The position numbers and the translations under genes were made by a program. A DNA stretch of 64,000 bases. It comes from Saprospiraceae bacterium. GTDB taxonomy: Bacteria; Bacteroidota; Bacteroidia; Chitinophagales; Saprospiraceae. How positions within the stretch are numbered: the stretch's first letter is position 1; the number at the start of each line of letters is the position of its first letter. The stretch spans positions 18,960-82,959 of the forward strand of contig JAJTER010000024.1 of NCBI GenBank assembly GCA_021299835.1. Direction: 5' to 3'. Shown here in pieces: positions 19,825 through 27,467 of the stretch. A model generated the notes under the pieces. It was not told the DNA's origin and searched no databases. It saw only the letters and a program-made list of their open reading frames with translations.

Positions 19825-19875
19825 GGACAATCCTCTTTTCCTTTGATGCAAGGAAAGGAGGATTGTCCTTTTTTT
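19825..19875 (+). terminator. Strong rho-independent terminator
   Basis: Long inverted repeat, GGACAATCCTC with TTTTCCTTT pairing to AAGGAAAGGAGGATTGTCC around a GATGC loop, followed by seven T. It closes the sortilin-like operon. Confidence 0.92.
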
Positions 19876-19890
19876 GTCCTTTCCTTTTTA

Positions 19891-19898
19891 TATATTTG
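19891..19898 (+). promoter_or_regulatory. Candidate -7 element for the DUF1080/cytochrome operon
   Basis: TATATTTG matches TAnnTTTG and lies 29 bp before the ATG at 19928, right after the terminator. The T-run provides TTTG at 19873-19876, somewhat closer than the usual -33 spacing. Confidence 0.35.
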
Positions 19899-19927
19899 TA
19901 TATCAAATTTTAACAAAACAATTGTAA

Positions 19928-21718
19928 ATGGAAAAGATTTTTTGGGTATGCTTATTTTGGATACCAATGACCTTGAATGCTCAGGAATATATCCCTCTTG
20001 AAGATTTATCTTTCTTTAAATCTACTGGGAAAACAAATTGGAAATTAGCTAAGGATGCTTCCGCTGATCTTTCAAAAAAAGATATATTTACGCTTACACC
20101 TGGTACGGGTGTATTGGTGAATCTACCTTCTGAAGGTAATATGTCAAATCTTCATTCAGCAAAAGAATATGGAGACGTTGACATAAGCTTTGATTTTATG
20201 ATGTCCGCTCATTCTAATTCCGGCTTTTATTTGCAGGGTAGATATGAGGTTCAATTATTGGATTCATGGGGTGTTTTAAATCCAACGACGGCCGATTGTG
20301 GTGGTATATATCAGAGATTCAAGCAAGGTCCTCCCCTTGTAACCTACGAAGGTTATGCTCCCAGGGTAAACGCTTGTCTGGCTCCCGGCTTATGGCAACA
20401 CATAGATATTTCTTTTCAAGCGCCAAGGTTTGATGGTAATGGAAAAAAAATATCCGATGCAAAAATGATTCAAATTAAGCTTAACGGTGCCGTCATTCAT
20501 GAAAACGTAAACCTTAGCGGTCCCACAGGAGGTTCAATTTCTGAAAAGGAAACTGAAAAAGGACCTTTTGTCATACAAGGAGATCACGGTTCTGTGGCTT
20601 TCAGACATTTCAGTGTGAAAGACCTGAGCGACAAACCCGCCTATTTAGATCCTGTTAATTATCAGGTTTATTTTGGAGAATTCAAAGGTCGCGAAGAATT
20701 ATCAGCTAAGAAACCTGAAGTAACAGCAACTACAGATAAGCTTACCTGGGATCTTACTTCAAATACTTCTCAATTCGCAAATAGCATAAAAACAATGCTA
20801 AATATTCCTACCGCCGGAGAACATAGAATTGAATTTGAAATTAAAGGAAAGTATTTTATTCAGATAAATGGCAAGGAGGTTTATGCAGAACCTAAAGAGG
20901 AAGATAATAATCGAAGAACTCTTATCCTTAACTTGCCGGCAGGAAAGGTTCCGTTTGAAATTATTCAAATTAAAACAGATAAAAGGGTTAATAATACTTT
21001 GGGATTTTGGATAAGCGGTCCAAATTTCAGGAATACCCCCCTTCATGGCACAGGCTCTTATCTATCTGCATCGACTAGTGAAGAAATTTCCCTTGATGCA
21101 AGTACTCCCAGAGTATTTCGTTCTTTCATGGATGTAATGAAAAATGGTAAAAGGATAAAAAGAGTGGTCCATGCCGTAAATGTGGGAAGTCCTGACAAAT
21201 TGCATTACACCTTTGACCTGGATAATGCCAATATCGTTCAGATATGGAAAGGAAACTTTTTAAATACAACCCCAATGTGGGATGATCGTGGTGATGGTTC
21301 GTCCAGACCTTTAGGTGCTGTTTTAACGCTTTCTCCCAATGCTTTTTTTACCAGTAAATCGACTGTTTTTAGTCAGGATAATTTAGGTGAAAATCTATTG
21401 ATAAAAGGCTATGAACTTGATAATGAAGATATTCCAACCTTTAATTATTTGCTTGACGGTGCTGATATTCTTGACAAAACCATTTTGGTTAATAAAAAGC
21501 ATTTCCAAAGAACGCTGACAATAAAAAATCCTAATCCCAATCAGATTTGTCGACTTGCCGTGGGTAGTGACATAATAAAAACCGGGGAAAACAGATATCT
21601 TATAGATGGGAGTGCCTATTATATCGAAGTCTCGGGAGCAACGATTGAAACGGGAGATAATCAAAAAGCATTGGTTATTCCAGCTTCAGACAAAGTTCAA
21701 TATTCAATTATTTGGTAA
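19928..21718 (+). CDS. DUF1080 (3-keto-disaccharide hydrolase family) secreted protein with C-terminal carbohydrate-like domain
   Basis: 596 residues, signal peptide ending LNAQ. The first ~215 residues are a DUF1080 concanavalin-like domain (DISFDFMMSAHSNSGFYLQGRYEVQLLDSWG split here by the usual motifs; then GGIYQRF and GPFVIQGDHGSVAFRHFSV). This family includes hydrolases of 3-keto glycosides. Residues ~260-350 look like a PA14-type ligand domain (HRIEFEIKGKYFIQINGKE), and the rest is beta-rich and unassigned. The cytochrome-fused protein starts 18 bp later. With the sugar dehydrogenases elsewhere in the window it could cleave oxidised glycosides; that link is inference. Confidence 0.82.
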   Translation: MEKIFWVCLFWIPMTLNAQEYIPLEDLSFFKSTGKTNWKLAKDASADLSKKDIFTLTPGTGVLVNLPSEGNMSNLHSAKEYGDVDISFDFMMSAHSNSGFYLQGRYEVQLLDSWGVLNPTTADCGGIYQRFKQGPPLVTYEGYAPRVNACLAPGLWQHIDISFQAPRFDGNGKKISDAKMIQIKLNGAVIHENVNLSGPTGGSISEKETEKGPFVIQGDHGSVAFRHFSVKDLSDKPAYLDPVNYQVYFGEFKGREELSAKKPEVTATTDKLTWDLTSNTSQFANSIKTMLNIPTAGEHRIEFEIKGKYFIQINGKEVYAEPKEEDNNRRTLILNLPAGKVPFEIIQIKTDKRVNNTLGFWISGPNFRNTPLHGTGSYLSASTSEEISLDASTPRVFRSFMDVMKNGKRIKRVVHAVNVGSPDKLHYTFDLDNANIVQIWKGNFLNTTPMWDDRGDGSSRPLGAVLTLSPNAFFTSKSTVFSQDNLGENLLIKGYELDNEDIPTFNYLLDGADILDKTILVNKKHFQRTLTIKNPNPNQICRLAVGSDIIKTGENRYLIDGSAYYIEVSGATIETGDNQKALVIPASDKVQYSIIW

Positions 21719-21736
21719 ATCATCAATGACCATAAA

Positions 21737-23674
21737 ATGAAAAGCAATCTTTTAATTCTACTTTTTTTATATTCATTTTCTGTTTTTGCTCAAGATCCAA
21801 CAGAAAACGATTACTACAGAATAGCAAAAATATCTATTCCTGAGGGAATTATTCTGGAGGCAGGCGGCATGGCAACCATGTCAAATGGTAATGTTGTCGT
21901 ATCCTCCAGGCGGGGTGATGTTTACATTGTCGAGAATCCATATTCCACAAAGCCCTATTTCCGGAAATTTGCTACTGGCTTACATGAAATATTAGGCTTA
22001 GCCATTAAGGACGACGTTATTTATTGTGCTCAGCGAGGTGAATTAACACGCCTGGTTGACAAAAATAGAGATGGAAAAGCAGACAAATACGAAACTGTTT
22101 ATTCCTGGCCCATCTCTGGTCATTACCATGAATATTCTTACGGACCCAAAATAGGACCCGATGGTTCCTTTTATGTGACGGCGAATGTTGCCTTTGGCAG
22201 TTCTGACTGGTGGGCGGGAAAATCACTTGTTCCATGGAGAGGTTGGACGATGAAAATTAGTGCTGACGGTAAAATGGAGCCTTTTGCTGCCGGCATGCGC
22301 TCTCCCTGTGGTATTGGAATGATTAACGGCGATTTTTTTTATGGTGATAATCAAGGGGATTGGCAAGGTTCTGGTTTCATATCTCATGTGGAAAAAGGGG
22401 ACTTTTTAGGGCATCCAGCTTCTCTTGCTTGGGCTGATAAACCTAATTCACCTGTAAAAATGAGAAAAGAAGAAATTTTTGCTATGGTAGATCCACGTGA
22501 TAATCCGAGAGTTAAGCCAGAATATGTTGAAAAGGAAGCGCTACCTCAAACTACTATTTTTGATATGAGTAAAGCGATACCTGGAAAAGGCATAAAACCA
22601 CCCGCAGTTTGGCTTCCTCATGGAGTTTTAGGCGTTTCTACCTCTGAAATCATTGCCGATGAAACCCAGGGTGGATTCGGTCCATTTTCAGGTCAACTTT
22701 TTGTTGGTGATCAGGGAATGTCAAAAATCGCCAGGGTTTTTCTTGAAAAAGTAAATGGCCAATATCAAGGTGCTGCCTTCGATTTTCGCTCAGGATTCAG
22801 ATCAGGTGTATTGAGAATGTCCTGGGGAAATGACCATAGCTTATTTGTTGGTGGAACAAATAGAGGTTGGGGATCTATTGGAAATGAGGCATTTGGCTTG
22901 GAAAGACTCATTTTTACAGGAAAAATGCCATTTGAAATGAAATCAGTAAAAGCTATGCCTGATGGATTTGAGATTGAGTTTACCCTTCCTGTGAATAAAA
23001 AATTAGCCGCTGATGTTAATAATTATGACGTCAGTAGCTTTACCTATAAATATCATCCTGTATATGGCAGCCCTATGGTTAACATAGGTGAAAATCCTGT
23101 AAGAGGTGCTATCGTTTCAGAAGATGGCCTGAAGGTGAGAATTGTTGTGGATGCACTTAGAGCAGGTTATATTCATGCGGTAGTGCCTGAAGGCGTTCTC
23201 TCTCAAAATGAAAACTTACCGTTATTACATAAGACAGCATACTATACCCTAAACGCTATTCCTTCCGGGAGTAAAGCTAATGTCACGCTGGTAACACCAA
23301 AATCAAAAGCAGAAAGAGAAAGAATTGACGCAGGGAAACAGGTAAATTCTCCCGATAATCAAATGAAAGAGGCAGCTCCTAAAGGAACACCAAAACCAAG
23401 TACTTCTTCTAGTACAGTTATTTCTGATAAAGAGGCAATGGCCTTGTTAACAAAGCATACCTGTGTTGCATGTCATAAGGATAAAGAACGTGCGGTTGGT
23501 CCTTCTTTTGCCGATATTGCTAAACGTAAATATACAGTAGCTCAAATGGAGGCTTTAATTGTGGCACCAAAGCCAGAAAATTGGCCTGATTATGCCACGC
23601 CTATGGCGCCAATGGGACATGTTCCACGCACCGATATCCGTAAACTTGCCGCCTGGATTAATACCAGAAAATAA
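21737..23674 (+). CDS. Secreted beta-propeller dehydrogenase-like protein with C-terminal cytochrome c domain
   Basis: 645 residues, signal peptide ending VFAQ. Residues ~30-400 form a soluble-dehydrogenase-like propeller (GGMATMSNGNVVVSSRRGDVY, GKADKYETVY, DGSFYVTAN, FAAGMRSPCGIG). About 400-520 are beta-sandwich. The tail has one heme c site, TCVACHK, followed by GPSFADIAKRK and a distal Met in ATPMAPMGHVP, a class I cytochrome c. The pairing with DUF1080 is frequent in Bacteroidota and Planctomycetota. The product probably takes electrons from a sugar oxidation in the periplasm; the cofactor of the propeller is not certain. Followed by a good terminator. Confidence 0.85.
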   Translation: MKSNLLILLFLYSFSVFAQDPTENDYYRIAKISIPEGIILEAGGMATMSNGNVVVSSRRGDVYIVENPYSTKPYFRKFATGLHEILGLAIKDDVIYCAQRGELTRLVDKNRDGKADKYETVYSWPISGHYHEYSYGPKIGPDGSFYVTANVAFGSSDWWAGKSLVPWRGWTMKISADGKMEPFAAGMRSPCGIGMINGDFFYGDNQGDWQGSGFISHVEKGDFLGHPASLAWADKPNSPVKMRKEEIFAMVDPRDNPRVKPEYVEKEALPQTTIFDMSKAIPGKGIKPPAVWLPHGVLGVSTSEIIADETQGGFGPFSGQLFVGDQGMSKIARVFLEKVNGQYQGAAFDFRSGFRSGVLRMSWGNDHSLFVGGTNRGWGSIGNEAFGLERLIFTGKMPFEMKSVKAMPDGFEIEFTLPVNKKLAADVNNYDVSSFTYKYHPVYGSPMVNIGENPVRGAIVSEDGLKVRIVVDALRAGYIHAVVPEGVLSQNENLPLLHKTAYYTLNAIPSGSKANVTLVTPKSKAERERIDAGKQVNSPDNQMKEAAPKGTPKPSTSSSTVISDKEAMALLTKHTCVACHKDKERAVGPSFADIAKRKYTVAQMEALIVAPKPENWPDYATPMAPMGHVPRTDIRKLAAWINTRK

Positions 23675-23682
23675 AAAATTAA

Positions 23683-23716
23683 AACGAGGCTGTCTAAAAA
23701 GATAGCCTCGTTTTTT
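23683..23716 (+). terminator. Rho-independent terminator of the DUF1080/cytochrome operon
   Basis: Stem AACGAGGCTGTC / GATAGCCTCGTT (one G-T pair) with an AAAAA-rich loop and TTTTTT after it. Confidence 0.9.
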
Positions 23717-23749
23717 ATGCAACTTTATACTTTGAGCTAACAGGGACGC

Positions 23750-23786
23750 TTTTGACGCGGTGTTTGCAGGGTTCTGCACAGTGTTT
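23750..23786 (+). repeat. 37-nt dispersed repeat, copy 1
   Basis: 34 of 37 bases match the segment at 63964-64000. It includes TGCAG-GGTT-CTGCA, able to form a short hairpin, and is followed by a GGGGCGAGCGGG word that also occurs beside copy 2. G-rich against an AT-rich genome. Confidence 0.7.
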
Positions 23787-23815
23787 CGCAGGGGCGAGCG
23801 GGTAATTGCGAGTAG

Positions 23816-23835
23816 AGACGCGATGCTTCGCGTCT
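23816..23835. repeat. REP-like palindrome AGACGCGA-TGCT-TCGCGTCT
   Basis: Perfect 8-bp arms around a 4-base loop within GTAGAGACGCG context. This word resembles short palindromic repeats scattered in many cyanobacterial and Bacteroidota intergenic regions; no transposase is nearby. Confidence 0.65.
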
Positions 23836-23997
23836 TCCCCCCGATAGGTCTTATTTTTATATCAATCCCTAACACGCGATGCTGAATCAGGATCCTCTGC
23901 ATTCTAAGGATTACCGTTTTTTCGTAGAAATCAGTATCAGGGCTATTTTTAAAGAATTGTTAAATCTGTAAACTTTTTTTAGGACGGGTCATTATTC

Positions 23998-24225
23998 TAA
24001 TACAAATTTACAATGTCCATGCCCCCCCTGGGGTCACACGTCTATAGCCCATCATGCCCCCGGCGGCACAAATTTTCACAAAATCCCCATCATGCCCCTG
24101 GCGGCACAAATCTCCACAAATATTTTAGAGCATTAAAAATAGTCCTAATACAAATTCACCCTGCCCATGACCCCTCCAGGGTCACACGTCTATACCTCAT
24201 CATGCCCTAGGCGGCACAAATCTCC
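23998..24225 (+). repeat. Imperfect ~80-nt repeats with CATCATGCCC(N)GGCGGCACAAAT modules
   Basis: Two longer copies (about 23998-24074 and 24145-24225) share CTAATACAAATT, GGGTCACACGTCTATA and the module ATCATGCCC-x-GGCGGCACAAAT; a third copy of the last module alone is at 24088-24115. The three modules differ at the centre of a small palindrome (CCCGG, CCTGG, CTAGG). Each GGGTCAC is preceded by a partner that can pair with it (TGACCC...GGGTCA in the second copy). GC-rich, coding nothing I can support. The rest of the 560-bp gap 23675-24234 holds only the terminator and repeats listed separately. Confidence 0.8.
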
Positions 24226-24234
24226 TTATTTTTT

Positions 24235-25368
24235 TTATAAAATCACTGGTTTTTCTGCATAGACCGTTACACTGAAAATACCTGTGTTTCCATTTTTAAA
24301 ATCCTCCAGTGCTGCGTTATCAAGATATTTACTCAAAATATCATCAGGAATAATAATGGGTTTTTCCTTTTGTACGGAAATATTTAAGAAGCCATTGGTT
24401 GAAATGAGCGCTAGGTAATCCTCTTTTTGAATAGCCCCCGCAACGCAACCTGCATACATTTCAGCATCCTTTTGTAAATTTTCCGGCAATTCCCCAATGA
24501 GCACCACATCAGAAATACTGAAATGTCCGCCGGGCTTCAATACCCGGTAAATTTCTTTGATGACCCCTTCTTTGTTTGGTACCAAATTGAGGACACAATT
24601 GCTAACCACCACATCGGCAACATTTGATTCAACAGGCATCTCCTCGATATCACCTTGCAAAAAATGCACATTAGTAAATCCAAGCTTTTTTGCATTAATT
24701 CTCGCCTTTTCTATCATGGCTGTCGTGAAGTCAATACCAATAACATTCCCTGTTTCACCAACTTCTTCCCTAGCAATAAAACAATCATTTCCTGCACCAC
24801 TTCCTAAATCAATCACCGTATTTCCTTTTTGAATTTTTGCATATTGTGTTGGTAATCCACAGCCCAAACCCAAATCAGCGTCAGGATTATATCCTAATAG
24901 ATCAGTGTAATCATCGGTCATAATATTATACACTTCCGTAGAGCAGCCTCCTGCGCCACAACAAGAAGATTGATTAACCTCTTTTTCTTGCAAAGCAATT
25001 TCACTGTATTTTTGCTTCACAATCTCCTTGAGTTGAACATCCGTTTTCATTTTCCCTAAATTAAAATGTTTGAAAAAATCATTCCATAATACTTGTACCT
25101 GCTCCCATTTTTGGTCGTCGATACAGTAACAAACTTTAGTGCCTTCAATGTCACCTTTTATTAATCCAACCGATTTTAATTCTTTTAAATGTTGAGAAAC
25201 TGTACTCTGAGCAAGGGGCAATTCATCTACAATATCCCCGCAAATACAAGTATTTCTTGCTTTCAGTAAGTTAAGGATGGCTATTCTCGCCGGATGAGCT
25301 AATGCTTTGGCGTATTTAGCAATCTCAATTTCTGTTTGAATAAAATCAGTCGGTTTGGCAGCAATCAT
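24235..25368 (-). CDS. ArsR-family metalloregulator fused to arsenite methyltransferase (ArsR-ArsM)
   Basis: 377 residues. Residues ~10-100 are an ArsR/SmtB winged helix ([36 protein letters not shown]) with a Cys-x-Cys pair in TCICGD, the As(III) site of classical ArsR. A linker carries [10 protein letters not shown]. Residues ~150-377 are a SAM-dependent methyltransferase of ArsM type: [20 protein letters not shown] (SAM motif I), [13 protein letters not shown], and Cys residues near 277 ([12 protein letters not shown]) and GCVAGAIQ that fit the arsenite-binding thiols. It likely senses and methylates As(III). A perfect operator palindrome precedes it, so it should repress itself. The fusion is real in sequence, with no stop between the halves. 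Confidence 0.9.
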   Translation of the reverse strand: MIAAKPTDFIQTEIEIAKYAKALAHPARIAILNLLKARNTCICGDIVDELPLAQSTVSQHLKELKSVGLIKGDIEGTKVCYCIDDQKWEQVQVLWNDFFKHFNLGKMKTDVQLKEIVKQKYSEIALQEKEVNQSSCCGAGGCSTEVYNIMTDDYTDLLGYNPDADLGLGCGLPTQYAKIQKGNTVIDLGSGAGNDCFIAREEVGETGNVIGIDFTTAMIEKARINAKKLGFTNVHFLQGDIEEMPVESNVADVVVSNCVLNLVPNKEGVIKEIYRVLKPGGHFSISDVVLIGELPENLQKDAEMYAGCVAGAIQKEDYLALISTNGFLNISVQKEKPIIIPDDILSKYLDNAALEDFKNGNTGIFSVTVYAEKPVIL

Positions 25369-25379
25369 AAGGCATTTGT

Positions 25380-25403
25380 ATTAATCGTAAAATTACGATT
25401 AAT
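25380..25403. promoter_or_regulatory. ArsR-type operator palindrome upstream of the ArsR-ArsM gene
   Basis: Perfect inverted repeat ATTAATCGTAA-AA-TTACGATTAAT with 11-bp arms, 12 bp before the ATG. ArsR-family operators have this AT-rich imperfect palindromic form. The site would block transcription from a promoter overlapping it. Confidence 0.85.
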
Positions 25404-25475
25404 ATTTGAAAATGTCAATACAATGAAAAAAATCTTTCAAAAAGGATGACGCCTAAAAGAGGTAGGAATTCAAAC

Positions 25476-27380
25476 TCAGGATTCTGCCAATACAATTAAA
25501 AAGTCCCCTTGTTCAAACTGTATAGATTTTGATTTTAGTGGATTCAACACTATACCAAATCTACCATTATCATATTCTTTTTGACTTAGCTTTCTATAAC
25601 CAATAGCGGTATGTCCCATTTTTGAAGCACTTTCTATCACCTGGTAAAAATCCGTGGGTTGATGGACATCTAAATACTCCTCCACCGGATTCAGGTAAAT
25701 CTCTGCCCCTTCATCATTAAATAAAGAATCATATACTTTTTCCAGATCTTTATTTTCAGCAATTTGCGTCATTAAAAGACTCAGAAGATTATCACTAACG
25801 ATAAAATCATCTGCTTTGGCCACCTCTGCCAATTCTCTGTTTTGAACATCCAGCATTTCCGATACCACTGAAAAATCCTTACCTGATTTTTCAGAAATAT
25901 CGCGAAGATGAACAAGACAAATTAGGGTAATAGCATCGGAGATTTGAATACTCCCCTTATCCATATAACTTAAAACAATAATATGATTAAATGATTCAAT
26001 TCGTAACTCGTCCAAAGTATTTCTATCATTGATATTACCATGTTGAAAGTAGAGGGTAATATTTTGAAGCTCCTCAGACAGCAAGGTAAGGGAATCTTTG
26101 ACATCCTCAATTTCACCCAAAATACTCACGGAAGAACCTTTGACAACATAATGATCTAATTCTTCAATAATTTTCTTTCCTTTACGATTCCAACCTAAAA
26201 TCAAGGTAGTTTCCAGTTCTTTCTCTCTTTTAGCAGCCGGTATGAAGTTTACAGGTAATATTTCTTTAGGAATGAGCAATCTGTTAATTTTACTATCATC
26301 CTCAGCGATTAAAATGATTTGATCATCCTTTTCAACCAAATAATTCATATCTGGATTGAGTAATACCTCCTTATTTGCTGTAAAGATTCCCATTACACAA
26401 GAGTCTTCGAAAGAATATAAACATTGTTTAAAAGTCATTCCTGGAATTCCATGATCTGAATAAAAATAAATTTCATCTCCTTCAAATTGCAATAAATCTG
26501 AATAAATAATACTTAGTCCTGACTGTCGACAGGTTTGAGCAGTTAATCTGGAAATTAGATCTGAAGAAAAGACATACGAAACCTCTTTTCCACCTACTAA
26601 ATTGGCTACTTGCCTATTTTCATTATCTTTAATTTCTGCAACAATATGATAGGGCTCTTTTTTCCTGTTCTTATTTCCAGTAATACTTAAAACAGATTTA
26701 ATAACTTGATTATCAGGATTTTCTTCATTTTCAGGACTTAGAAGGATAATAGATTTTGCTTCATTATAATTTACCATTAACAAGTCGCGTAAATCCAATG
26801 GATTACCGCTGCGAACAATAATTTTAGATGTTTTAGTGTCTGAAATTTTAGATCGAATATCATCTTCCATTTCCACTTTATCTTTATCAGCAAGTACAAC
26901 AATGACTGCTTTTTTATTACTTTCATTTGCGAGACACAACTCAGAAATAACGGAATAAATCATAGAGCTATACCCTAAAATCAAGGTATGATTGGTTTCA
27001 ATAACTTTTGATTTACCCTTTCTTAGATTGGAAATACTTTCATCAATTCCACTTGATATAGAGCCAATCAAGGAAGAGAAAATAAATAAACCTGCGATAG
27101 TTATGAGTAGCATAAAGAGTCGGAAAGCCCAACCTTCGTCACCAGTCACCGTTCCGGCGTCCAGCACTCTCATTAAGCTTTGCCACATACCTTCAGTCAA
27201 ATCAAAAGGTTCATTTTCTATTGGATTTGCACTTAATCCAAATATAAAAAGAAGGATACCTGCTAAGATTACTAATAGAAACGTGACCAGAGCCAACCAG
27301 GAAATAATGGCGATTGGACCATTTGAGAGGGTATTATCAAAATTATACCTTAATTTTTCTTTAAAGCTTGCCTTTGTCAT
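25476..27380 (-). CDS. CASTOR/POLLUX-type ion channel with RCK (NAD-binding) domains
   Basis: 634 residues. Two membrane helices at about 18-45 and 85-112 flank a re-entrant pore with MRVLDAGTVTGDEGW, close to the ADAG filter of plant CASTOR/POLLUX and unlike the TVGYG of potassium channels. Next come two RCK/TrkA-N-like modules (HTLILGYSSMIYSVISEL at ~129 and TLILGWNRKGKKIIEEL at ~385), each a Rossmann fold gating the pore. Bacterial members are ion channels of unclear selectivity. It is a single gene between the ArsR fusion and the TonB receptor, divergent from the latter. Confidence 0.88.
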   Translation of the reverse strand: MTKASFKEKLRYNFDNTLSNGPIAIISWLALVTFLLVILAGILLFIFGLSANPIENEPFDLTEGMWQSLMRVLDAGTVTGDEGWAFRLFMLLITIAGLFIFSSLIGSISSGIDESISNLRKGKSKVIETNHTLILGYSSMIYSVISELCLANESNKKAVIVVLADKDKVEMEDDIRSKISDTKTSKIIVRSGNPLDLRDLLMVNYNEAKSIILLSPENEENPDNQVIKSVLSITGNKNRKKEPYHIVAEIKDNENRQVANLVGGKEVSYVFSSDLISRLTAQTCRQSGLSIIYSDLLQFEGDEIYFYSDHGIPGMTFKQCLYSFEDSCVMGIFTANKEVLLNPDMNYLVEKDDQIILIAEDDSKINRLLIPKEILPVNFIPAAKREKELETTLILGWNRKGKKIIEELDHYVVKGSSVSILGEIEDVKDSLTLLSEELQNITLYFQHGNINDRNTLDELRIESFNHIIVLSYMDKGSIQISDAITLICLVHLRDISEKSGKDFSVVSEMLDVQNRELAEVAKADDFIVSDNLLSLLMTQIAENKDLEKVYDSLFNDEGAEIYLNPVEEYLDVHQPTDFYQVIESASKMGHTAIGYRKLSQKEYDNGRFGIVLNPLKSKSIQFEQGDFLIVLAES

Positions 27381-27467
27381 AATTATCTAAAGTTTAACTA
27401 AATGTAGTAAAATTATTAATTCTCACAATTTAAATCAGGTTAATTTGTAGAATTATTATTTTTAGAA

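Noticed and set aside
24013..24210. 65-codon ORF in the GC-rich repeats
   Set aside because: Its sequence only translates the repeat modules (Pro/His/Arg-rich); no start signal or family.
24049..24225. Possible small CRISPR array in the GC-rich repeats
   Set aside because: Only three module copies, spacings unequal (about 37 and 109 bp), copies diverged in the middle, and no cas genes.
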